17,911 nt of DNA from an uncultured Ruminococcus sp. (GTDB lineage Bacteria > Bacillota > Clostridia > Oscillospirales > Acutalibacteraceae), in assembly GCA_902803585.1 (NCBI GenBank), contig CADCQO010000164.1:1-17911 (forward strand), given 5' to 3'. Under the pieces are notes generated by a model. It saw nothing but the letters and a program-made list of their open reading frames with translations, was not told the origin of the DNA and ran no database searches. Shown piece after piece: positions 1 through 6,451 of this stretch; position 1 is the stretch's first letter, and each line of letters begins with the position of its first letter. The position numbers and the translations under genes are program-made.

Positions 1-57
1 ACTGAAGGTCATCAAAGCACAGAAAGCAATAAAACAATGATAGTCTGATAATGATAC

Positions 58-104
58 AAAAACACCGGAGTCTGAAGGATTGAATACAGACTCCGGTGTT
101 TTTT
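58..104. terminator. Bidirectional intrinsic terminator
   Basis: A perfect 14-bp stem (61-74 with 87-100) has a 12-nt loop. It is followed by TTTTTT on the plus strand and by a shorter T tract on the minus strand. It sits directly after the stop codon of the minus-strand glycosyltransferase. It could also serve a convergent plus-strand gene that ends left of the window. Confidence 0.9.
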
Positions 105-1377
105 ATACTGCTGTCAAATGTTCATGCAGCTGAAAACGGGACATTTCAGGTGGCTGAGAATCATTGTTTTTTGGAAAAAGTGCCTGATGTATCCACCGTA
201 TATACAGGATATAGATAACTATGTTGATGACGGAAAGTATCGAAATCGGTACAAAATAATTATCCGAAAGAAAATGAATATAGGTGATAAGCGTCACACA
301 GTACATGATGATCACAAGAGAAATCGTTCTGCGATTGAAAAAAGCGATAATCAGCGCTAATATCTCGTACACATAACCGTATCTTTCGTGCATACTCGGA
401 AGGAAAATCACGCAGGTATAGCACAGAAGAAATGCCATCATCAAAATACTCTTCAGGTCAATCACAGCTTTCTTTTTCAGCCATAACAGCATCAGCACAG
501 CCAACGCTGCCCCTGTTATCAGAATAGCAGGATATTTGATGAAATCATAGAGCTGTTCAGCGGACACCGCCTCGTGTCCTGAAAAGTAGTTAATCAGATG
601 TCCTGTGTCTGAAAGCAGCCCCCAGACGGAAGGATAATTGAGAGCTACTGCATGATAGCTTGATGTCTGGTTCAGATAGATAGAAAAAACGTCCGTTATC
701 CTGCGTCCTGCCGCTAAACCTGCACTGCTCAGGATGACCATTACCGCAGGAATCAGCAGTACATAGAACAAATGCCGCTTTTTACGGCAAAATACCACAA
801 AAAGCATAACCGGCATAAGAAAAATCGCCTGCAGCTTGAAGGTCATGGAAACACCATAAAGCAGAAAAGCGGTCAGATCCTGTTTCTTTGACAATAAATA
901 TAAGGCGGCAAGACCAAAAAAGGTATAGATAGCATCGCACTGTGCCCACCATGCTGAATTGATACAGACAATCGGTGACAAATATATCATTGTGAACGCT
1001 GCCAGCGCACACAGTTCCGGACGCTGTTCACTTACACGATAAACAATCCACGCCGTCAGCAGTGCCAACAGTACATCAAAACAGCAGGAAAACAGTTTGT
1101 AAGCGTGGAGCGGTTGGAGCGGAAGGTACGTAAACAGTGCAATGAGCGTCTGATAGAGAATGTTATAATCCCCTACCTGATGTCCGAGATACTGCAGCCC
1201 GCCGCCGTCCTGTATTTCGTGATACCAGGGCACCAAAAACAAGGTGGAATCCCCTGAGGGCAGATCACGCAGTAAAAAGCGTATGACTGTACCGATAACG
1301 AAAAACAGCGCCCCGCCTATGAGCAAATAATGCTTTTTCAGAAGCGGCAGCAGACCGCCCGAAGTAGTTTGTTTCAT
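103..1377 (-). CDS. GT-C-fold integral membrane glycosyltransferase (GT87/DUF2029-like)
   Basis: This 424-residue protein is dominated by about ten hydrophobic segments with short loops, the layout of GT-C enzymes that transfer sugars from polyprenyl-phosphate donors outside the membrane. After the first membrane segment an acidic loop (residues about 36-70, containing SGDSTLFLVPWY and GDYN) occupies the usual place of the catalytic Asp. The central WWAQCDAIYTFF and FKLQAIFLMP segments and the later MHERYGY motif are shared with Firmicute mannosyltransferase-like GT-C proteins. The start follows an AGAGGA ribosome binding site. The gene lies 23 nt downstream of pdaA and ends at the 58-104 terminator, so the two are probably one transcript. 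Donor and acceptor cannot be read from sequence. A role in surface polysaccharide or protein glycosylation is an inference. Confidence 0.75.
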   Translation of the reverse strand: MKQTTSGGLLPLLKKHYLLIGGALFFVIGTVIRFLLRDLPSGDSTLFLVPWYHEIQDGGGLQYLGHQVGDYNILYQTLIALFTYLPLQPLHAYKLFSCCFDVLLALLTAWIVYRVSEQRPELCALAAFTMIYLSPIVCINSAWWAQCDAIYTFFGLAALYLLSKKQDLTAFLLYGVSMTFKLQAIFLMPVMLFVVFCRKKRHLFYVLLIPAVMVILSSAGLAAGRRITDVFSIYLNQTSSYHAVALNYPSVWGLLSDTGHLINYFSGHEAVSAEQLYDFIKYPAILITGAALAVLMLLWLKKKAVIDLKSILMMAFLLCYTCVIFLPSMHERYGYVYEILALIIAFFNRRTISLVIIMYCVTLITYIHFLSDNYFVPISILSVINIVIYILYIRWIHQALFPKNNDSQPPEMSRFQLHEHLTAV

Positions 1378-1400
1378 TTCAACATCCTCTCACTTTTGAA

Positions 1401-2246
1401 TTATTGTGAAGTATTTTTATTTTGGTTCAGTTCGTCCAATGTACCGAAACGGTAACCCATCTCTTCCCATCTGGTCAGAAGCTCATCGAGAATTTCACAG
1501 TTTGTCTGAGAAGTACTGTGCAGCAGTACAACAGCACCATTATGGATTCTCGGCAGCAGTTTGTCAAAGGCTTCTTCATGTGTTGGCTGCTGGTCATTCA
1601 GCCAATCAGCATATGCCAGACTCCAGAAGACTGTTGTGTATCCCAGCTTTTGCGCCATTTTCAGATTACTGATGCTGAATTTGCCCTGCGGCGGACGGTA
1701 GAATTTCGGCAGCTCCTGTCCTGTGGTATCCTGATAGATCTGTTCCAATCCCTCCAGTTCCTGACGAAAAGCGTCTTCTTCTGCTATTGCACCCATGTCG
1801 GGGTGGGTCATGGTATGATTGCCAACAATATGTCCGTCTGTTACCATTTGCCTGACTAAATCAGGCGAGGTTTTGATGTAATTTCCAACCAGAAAGAAAG
1901 CAGCTTTGACATGATGCTTTTTGAGTGTTTCAAGTATTCCGGCAGTATAACCATTTTCATAACCTGCATCAAATGTCAGGTAAATTGTTTTTTCCGAAGT
2001 ATCACCGATATAGACAGCGTTATACTGTTCCAGTTCTTTCTGGGAGGTATTGCCTGTCGGAATACCGTCGGTTGTGTGAAAATTCAGTCCCCAGTTATCG
2101 CTTTCCGCTGCTGTGGGTACTGCGTCATGTCTTGAAAGTCCTGTTCCCACAATTACCGCCATACACAGCACCAATACACAGGAAATGGCTGCTGCCAATG
2201 TTTGCTTCTTAACGATCCAATACAAATGCACCGCCCCTTTACTCAT
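1401..2246 (-). CDS. pdaA: PdaA-type polysaccharide deacetylase (muramic delta-lactam synthesis)
   Basis: This 281-residue NodB-fold carbohydrate esterase family 4 protein has an N-terminal signal anchor (residues about 17-36) and so acts outside the membrane. Visible motifs are TFDAGYENG (91-99, metal/catalytic Asp93; the second Asp of the usual TFDDG is replaced, as is common in PdaA), HTMTHP with metal ligands H144 and H148, RPPQG (184-188), and LLH (H243). The segment before motif 1 (IGDTSEKTIYLTFD) and the YENGYT signature match Bacillus PdaA. That enzyme removes the N-acetyl group from muramic acid so that muramic delta-lactam can form in spore cortex peptidoglycan. The start is uncertain: the ATG at 2246 has a poor ribosome binding site and lies in a dyad, whereas GTG (2228) or TTG (2225) lie just after AAAGGGG. 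Presence suggests, but does not prove, a spore former. Confidence 0.85.
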   Translation of the reverse strand: MSKGAVHLYWIVKKQTLAAAISCVLVLCMAVIVGTGLSRHDAVPTAAESDNWGLNFHTTDGIPTGNTSQKELEQYNAVYIGDTSEKTIYLTFDAGYENGYTAGILETLKKHHVKAAFFLVGNYIKTSPDLVRQMVTDGHIVGNHTMTHPDMGAIAEEDAFRQELEGLEQIYQDTTGQELPKFYRPPQGKFSISNLKMAQKLGYTTVFWSLAYADWLNDQQPTHEEAFDKLLPRIHNGAVVLLHSTSQTNCEILDELLTRWEEMGYRFGTLDELNQNKNTSQ

Positions 2247-2268
2247 ATTCTGCTACCAGTATATGAGT
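2241..2268. repeat. Inverted repeat over the pdaA start
   Basis: ACTCATAT (2241-2248) and ATATGAGT (2261-2268) form a perfect 8-bp dyad with 12 nt between the arms, so equivalent positions are two helical turns apart. The left arm contains the annotated ATG of pdaA. It could be an operator, or a hairpin hiding this start. It could also be chance. Confidence 0.4.
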
Positions 2269-2278
2269 TTCCCTGTCC

Positions 2279-2306
2279 AAAAAGACCGCTCAACTTATGT
2301 TGGAGC
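2279..2306 (-). terminator. Probable terminator after the YbjN-like gene
   Basis: On the minus strand GCTCCAAC, ATAA loop, GTTGAGC forms a 7-bp stem with one bulged C, followed four bases later by TTTTT (2283-2279). It lies 30 nt past the end of the YbjN-like gene. The imperfect stem and the gap before the T run keep the call tentative. Confidence 0.45.
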
Positions 2307-2335
2307 TTTGCATTATCTGCCGGGACGGATACGGT

Positions 2336-2767
2336 CTATCCGCTGATGACCGCCTGCAGACGCTGACGGTAACGGTCAACGGTATCAGCGGCAACGGAAA
2401 GCATATAGGAAAAAGTGTCTTCTGAGGGTTCGCTGTTGTAGAAACTGACTGTCAGTTTGAAATAAAGCAAACTGTCAGCAAGATCTACACAAAAAGCACC
2501 ATCTGACAATTGATGGTTCAGTATACACACTGCCAGAGAAGCGTCAGGAATACGCTCCTGTGGAATGTACCGGACAGTCGGCGCATAAAGTGTGATAAGC
2601 ATTTTGGAATGGTCTACGGTAAACGTGAGGCGGATATCGCCCTCCCTGCCGCTGACGGAACAGGCAACACAGGGGCCGTCTATTACTTCATAGGGAATAT
2701 CGTTGCGGTTCAGCACATCACAAAGAATATTGTAAGATTGTTCTGCGTGGGTCATCATGGTTGTCAT
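2336..2767 (-). CDS. YbjN-domain-like small protein
   Basis: This 143-residue soluble protein has no signal peptide or membrane segment. The start is placed at the internal ATG at 2767 because AAGGAGG lies 8 nt upstream. The upstream in-frame ATG at 2785 would put that ribosome binding site inside the gene. An N-terminal helix (AEQSYNILCDVLNRNDIPYEV) leads into alternating strands (ACSVSGREGDIRLTFTVD, MLITLYAPTVRYIP). A helix around VCILNHQL and a further strand pair (GAFCVDLADSLLYFKLTV) follow. This pattern is typical of the YbjN/sensory-chaperone-like fold, in which a short pair of hydrophobic strands precedes a helix with an N-x-L core. Members have no known biochemical activity. It probably has its own promoter, between folC and itself. 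Family assignment is by pattern only. Confidence 0.6.
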   Translation of the reverse strand: MTTMMTHAEQSYNILCDVLNRNDIPYEVIDGPCVACSVSGREGDIRLTFTVDHSKMLITLYAPTVRYIPQERIPDASLAVCILNHQLSDGAFCVDLADSLLYFKLTVSFYNSEPSEDTFSYMLSVAADTVDRYRQRLQAVISG

Positions 2768-2810
2768 GAGTATGTCCTCCTTCAATGCTGCAAAAATCGT
2801 TGTTACTTCC

Positions 2811-2839
2811 TTTATATCACAAACATAGCGAGGAAAAAA
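2811..2839 (-). promoter_or_regulatory. Possible extended -10 promoter for the YbjN-like gene
   Basis: On the minus strand TGA-TATAAA (-10 at 2816-2811, TG at 2819-2818) is an extended -10 element. The matching -35 position (2839-2834) is only a T tract, so the match is weak. Transcription would start about 25 nt before the ribosome binding site. Confidence 0.4.
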
Positions 2840-2881
2840 GCGATATCTGTCATTCTCTGGAATGTGAATTATTTTTATATT

Positions 2882-4216
2882 TCAAATCTTATCCGCCTGT
2901 GTATCACTTTCCTGTAAAATAATGCGCCGCATTTCTGATGCAAGGTACAAAGAGCCAAAAACCACTATTGCAGCAGGCGGATCATTTTCATGGGCAAGTT
3001 TTAACGCCTTGCGGTAAGCCTCTGCATAATCTTCTGCCGCTTCTGTCGGTATATGATAAACAGACGCTTCTGCAGCAAGATTTTTGGCTGACATCGCTCT
3101 TGGATTGGGCGGTGCAACGGCAATCACGCTGTCAAACAACGGTATCAGCAGCGACAAAGCGGTATGTACGTCCTTGTCTGCCAGCATACCTACAACCGCA
3201 ATTTTATGATTTCCGCTCAGGTAGGTATTCACTGCACTTGCCAGAGCTGCGGCTCCGCCGGGATTATGTGCCCCGTCCAGCAAAACCACAGGGTCGTTTT
3301 TCAGAAGCTCCAGACGGGCAGGAAAAGATACTCTCTGCAATCCCTGACGGACAGCTTCATCTGAAATATCAACGCCCTGCTTTCTCAGAGCAATAACAGT
3401 ATGCAGGGCTGTGACAGCATTTTTAAACTGATGCGCACCAATCAGCGGTATCGAAAAAACTGCTCGTTCCCCTCCGTTCCAATCTTCTGATTCAAAAGTG
3501 AAAACCGAACCTGTCAATCCTGTATGCAGGGGCTTTACCGTACTGATTTCGGCAATCGTCAGTTCATTATGTCTGTCTGCAGCAATACGCTGTACCACCT
3601 CTTTTACCCCTTCTGGCTGTTCACCATACAGGATTGTTTTGCCGCCTTCCTTGATGATGCCGCATTTCTCAAAAGCAATTTTTTCGTAGGTATCTCCGAG
3701 AATAGCTGTATGGTCAAGAGAAATGGACATAATGACAGAAGCAAGCGGCGTGTCGATGATGTTGGTGGCATCAAAACGTCCGCCCAGACCTGTTTCCAAA
3801 ACAACGATATCACAATTTTCCTGTGCATACCACTTTAGCGCTGCTGCCAGCACCATTTCAAATTCTGTAATGATCTTGCCTTCTTCTTTCATTTCCTGCA
3901 CAACAGGAAAAATTTCACTGACAATCGCTGCTAATGTTTCCTTTGGAATCATCTCACCGTTGATTTGAAAACGTTCACGGAATTCCAGCACATAGGGAGA
4001 AATAAACAAGCCTGTTTTGCAGCCTGCCTGCTGAAGAATACTTGATAAATACGCACAGACCGAACCTTTGCCGTTCGTGCCTGCTACATGGACAAAACGA
4101 AGCTGATGATCGGGTGAACCAATCCGCTTCACCAGTTCGCTGACCCGTTCTAATCCCGGCTGACTGCCGAACACCAGCAAAGAATTGATCGCCTCTATGG
4201 CTTCCTGATATGTCAT
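2882..4216 (-). CDS. folC: Bifunctional folylpolyglutamate synthase/dihydrofolate synthase
   Basis: This 444-residue Mur-ligase-family enzyme performs ATP-dependent addition of glutamate to dihydropteroate and to reduced folates, in the cytosol. The P-loop HVAGTNGKGS (43-52) is the FolC signature. It is followed by SPYVLEFRERFQINGEMI and by ETGLGGRFDATN (folate/ATP site). The C-terminal Mur-ligase domain is marked by LLDGAHNPGGAAAL. Length is normal and there are no breaks. The ATG at 4216 is preceded by AAAGGAGAGG at good spacing and by a clear promoter at 4262-4290. No other folate gene is in the window, so it looks like a single housekeeping gene. No terminator is evident before the next gene 114 nt away, so read-through is possible. 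Confidence 0.95.
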   Translation of the reverse strand: MTYQEAIEAINSLLVFGSQPGLERVSELVKRIGSPDHQLRFVHVAGTNGKGSVCAYLSSILQQAGCKTGLFISPYVLEFRERFQINGEMIPKETLAAIVSEIFPVVQEMKEEGKIITEFEMVLAAALKWYAQENCDIVVLETGLGGRFDATNIIDTPLASVIMSISLDHTAILGDTYEKIAFEKCGIIKEGGKTILYGEQPEGVKEVVQRIAADRHNELTIAEISTVKPLHTGLTGSVFTFESEDWNGGERAVFSIPLIGAHQFKNAVTALHTVIALRKQGVDISDEAVRQGLQRVSFPARLELLKNDPVVLLDGAHNPGGAAALASAVNTYLSGNHKIAVVGMLADKDVHTALSLLIPLFDSVIAVAPPNPRAMSAKNLAAEASVYHIPTEAAEDYAEAYRKALKLAHENDPPAAIVVFGSLYLASEMRRIILQESDTQADKI

Positions 4217-4261
4217 GTTCTTTCCTCTCCTTTGGAATGATATGTAATGTCCGCCCCGATT

Positions 4262-4290
4262 ATTATAGCGTATTGCACAAGGATTTGCAA
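4262..4290 (-). promoter_or_regulatory. Sigma-A promoter of folC
   Basis: On the minus strand TTGCAA (4290-4285), a 17-nt spacer, and TATAAT (4267-4262) form a near-consensus promoter about 45 nt upstream of the folC start. Confidence 0.8.
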
Positions 4291-4521
4291 CGTCTTGCCA
4301 GTATAACGAAAACGCGTTATTGTAAAAATCAAGGAATCTGACACAGCATTCACGGAATCCGTCCGGACAAAGTCATTAGGTGCCTGAAATGCAGCGGTCA
4401 GTGTACGATCTGCTGTGCAGTAAAAATGGGTTGCTGATCCGCCACATCAAAACAACCAAAAAAAGTAAAAAGGGGTATTTTTTTTCTCAAAAAATAAATA
4501 GCCGTATTTTCAGACAAAAAC
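4291..4521. other. Intergenic region between folC and the glycan operon
   Basis: No conserved gene is visible. On the plus strand TTGCCA (4295-4300), 17 nt, TATTGT (4318-4323) is a second, weaker promoter-like pair diverging from folC. An AGGTG motif 7 nt before ATG (4389) opens a 49-codon basic reading frame ending at 4538. It runs through the operon promoter and is probably chance. The right part is rich in A and T tracts and holds the dyad at 4476-4496. Confidence 0.5.
4476..4496. repeat. A/T-rich inverted repeat upstream of the glycan operon promoter
   Basis: TATTTTTT (4476-4483) and AAAAAATA (4489-4496) form a perfect 8-bp dyad with a 5-nt spacer, ending 25 bp before the -35 box. It could be an operator, an UP element, or curved A-tract DNA. 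It is too close to low complexity to be sure. Confidence 0.4.
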
Positions 4522-4550
4522 TTGATTTGTTTTTATAATAATGCTACAAT
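4522..4550 (+). promoter_or_regulatory. Sigma-A promoter of the GlfT2-like/pyruvyl transferase operon
   Basis: TTGATT (4522-4527), a 17-nt spacer, and TACAAT (4545-4550), with TGC directly before the -10 (extended -10). It gives a leader of about 45 nt before the start codon at 4602. Confidence 0.85.
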
Positions 4551-4601
4551 GAAAGGGTCAGAATTCCAACAACCATTGATGTATAAATAGGAGTGTATCA
4601 A

Positions 4602-6419
4602 ATGAAACTGCAAAGCCTGCTTTTTCCGCAGACCGGTATTTGTACGGAAGAAAAAATGTATTTCCGCCGCAACGGAAATATTGATTTTACCTGGGACAAG
4701 GACTATCTCAATATGTCCCTCAATTCCTCTATCGTTTTTGACACCTACTTTAACGGCTGTTCGGCAGAAAAATGGTTTAAATACACCAAAGTAAAGAAAA
4801 TACGCATCTTTCTCCACGTTAATGGACAGTTCCGTATCACATTAATGCGGAAAGAAAAAAATCTCGATGGCACAATGACAAAATTTCTGCACGAGGAAAC
4901 TTTCGGTGAACCGGGCGTAGAAGGAACCTACTCTTTTCCTTTCGATACAGAATCCAACAGTGGTATGTTCTGTTTCCAGCTGCTTTGCCTGTGCGATATC
5001 GGCTCTCTTTATGATGGCTGGTATGACGGCGAGGTAACCGCTGAACAGATTCGTCCGGTAAAAATTGCCCTTGACATTTGCACTTTCAAGCGTGAAGTCT
5101 TTGTAACAAAGAATGTTCGGGAACTGTATGACTGTTTTCTGAATAATCCTGATTCCGAACTGTATAACGGACTGGAGATTTTTATTTCCGATAACGCAAA
5201 AACCCTCAATCCCGATGATGTGCGTCTGTGTGATAAAGTGCATCTGTTTACAAACAAAAACACAGGCGGTGCCGGCGGCTTTACGAGAGGTATGATTGAA
5301 ATACTCAACTGCCGTAAGGAACACAATATTACTCATGTACTGGTTATGGACGATGATGTTATCATCAATCCTGATTCTATTTTCCGTACCTTTGTCATTC
5401 TCTCGCTTCTGAAAGATGAATATCAGGACGCTTTCGTGGGCGGTGCTATGCTGCGTCTGGACAAACAGTATATTCAGACAGAAGCGGGCGCGCGTTGGAA
5501 CAAGGGTTATCTGATCTCCCATAAATCAGGTCTGAACCTTCTGGAGGTGGAAGCCTGCCTGTATAATGAGTTTGAAGAAAAAACCGAGTTCAATGCGTGG
5601 TGGTATTGTGCTTTTCCGGCTTCAGTCATCTCTGAAAGCAACCTTCCCCTGCCCATTTTTATTCGCGGCGATGATGTTGAATATGGTCTGAGAAACCTGA
5701 AACATCTGATTCTTATGAATGGTATCTGTGTATGGCATGAACCGTTTGAAAACAAATATGCCTCTTCGATGTATTACTATATTTTCCGTAATCGTCTGAT
5801 CGACAACTCCATTCACAATCTCAGATACAAAAGAAAACATTTTATCCGTGACCTTTCCGAACAGGTAAAGCGTGAGCTGATATATTACCGCTATAAAAAC
5901 GCTGAATTGCTGATGGACGGCGTAAACGATTTTTATAATGGTATTGACTGGCTGATGGCGCAGGACGGTGAAGCACTTCATAAAAGTATTATGGGACGAG
6001 GCTATAAACTGCAGGATATCAACGATCTTCCCGTTCCGTTCAGTTACCCTGCTTATGAACAGGCCTGCCGTATGCCTGAACCGAAGAAAAGAACCCGTAT
6101 CTGGCGGAAATTTACTGCTAACGGTATTATGCTGCCCAGCAAAAAAAGATCCGATGATGCACCGCCTGTTGTTGCACCTACCTTTACTGCAAGACCGGTC
6201 AATTTCTATCGTGTACAGAAGGCCTTGAACTATGACTATTGCAGCAGAAAGGCTTTCGTTACCGAAAAGAGCATCAAGGAAACCCTGCGTCTGTTATATA
6301 AGCTGTGGAAAATCCGCGTGAAATCCTGCTGGAAATATCGTAAGACCGTCAAGAGTTATTATGATAGGCGGGAAGAGATGATGAATATCCGCTTCTGGAA
6401 GAAGTATCTGGATATTTGA
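4602..6419 (+). CDS. GlfT2-like galactofuranosyltransferase-type glycosyltransferase (GT2 family)
   Basis: This 605-residue cytosolic/membrane-associated glycosyltransferase is close to the length of mycobacterial GlfT2, which polymerises galactofuranose from UDP-Galf. Residues 1 to about 150 form a beta-rich N-terminal domain, as in GlfT2. The GT-A domain follows, with NKNTGGAGGFTRGM (about 223-236) and the metal-binding MDDDV triad (D250-D252). It continues with FIRGDDVEYGLR (D357, D358, E360), equivalent to the WDDADYGLR motif of GlfT2, and VWHEPF (H379), equivalent to its catalytic-site His. YYIFRNRLID after this also matches. The last 200 residues are basic and helical. The ATG at 4602 is chosen because AGGAG ends 8 nt upstream; a GTG at 4593 overlaps that site. 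The next gene starts 32 nt on, in the same transcript. Galf specificity is inferred; the WDD to GDD change could mean another sugar. Confidence 0.82.
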   Translation: MKLQSLLFPQTGICTEEKMYFRRNGNIDFTWDKDYLNMSLNSSIVFDTYFNGCSAEKWFKYTKVKKIRIFLHVNGQFRITLMRKEKNLDGTMTKFLHEETFGEPGVEGTYSFPFDTESNSGMFCFQLLCLCDIGSLYDGWYDGEVTAEQIRPVKIALDICTFKREVFVTKNVRELYDCFLNNPDSELYNGLEIFISDNAKTLNPDDVRLCDKVHLFTNKNTGGAGGFTRGMIEILNCRKEHNITHVLVMDDDVIINPDSIFRTFVILSLLKDEYQDAFVGGAMLRLDKQYIQTEAGARWNKGYLISHKSGLNLLEVEACLYNEFEEKTEFNAWWYCAFPASVISESNLPLPIFIRGDDVEYGLRNLKHLILMNGICVWHEPFENKYASSMYYYIFRNRLIDNSIHNLRYKRKHFIRDLSEQVKRELIYYRYKNAELLMDGVNDFYNGIDWLMAQDGEALHKSIMGRGYKLQDINDLPVPFSYPAYEQACRMPEPKKRTRIWRKFTANGIMLPSKKRSDDAPPVVAPTFTARPVNFYRVQKALNYDYCSRKAFVTEKSIKETLRLLYKLWKIRVKSCWKYRKTVKSYYDRREEMMNIRFWKKYLDI

Positions 6420-6451
6420 GTACCAAAAAATAAGCTAAGGGAGTTGTAAGT

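Noticed and set aside
1..48. Possible 3' end of a convergent plus-strand gene (frames stopping at 40 or 48)
   Set aside because: Only 12-15 codons are visible and two frames are equally possible, so no call can be made, although the bidirectional terminator at 58-104 would suit such a gene.
4593..4601. GTG start nine bases upstream for the GlfT2-like gene
   Set aside because: It overlaps the AGGAG ribosome binding site that is correctly spaced for the ATG at 4602.
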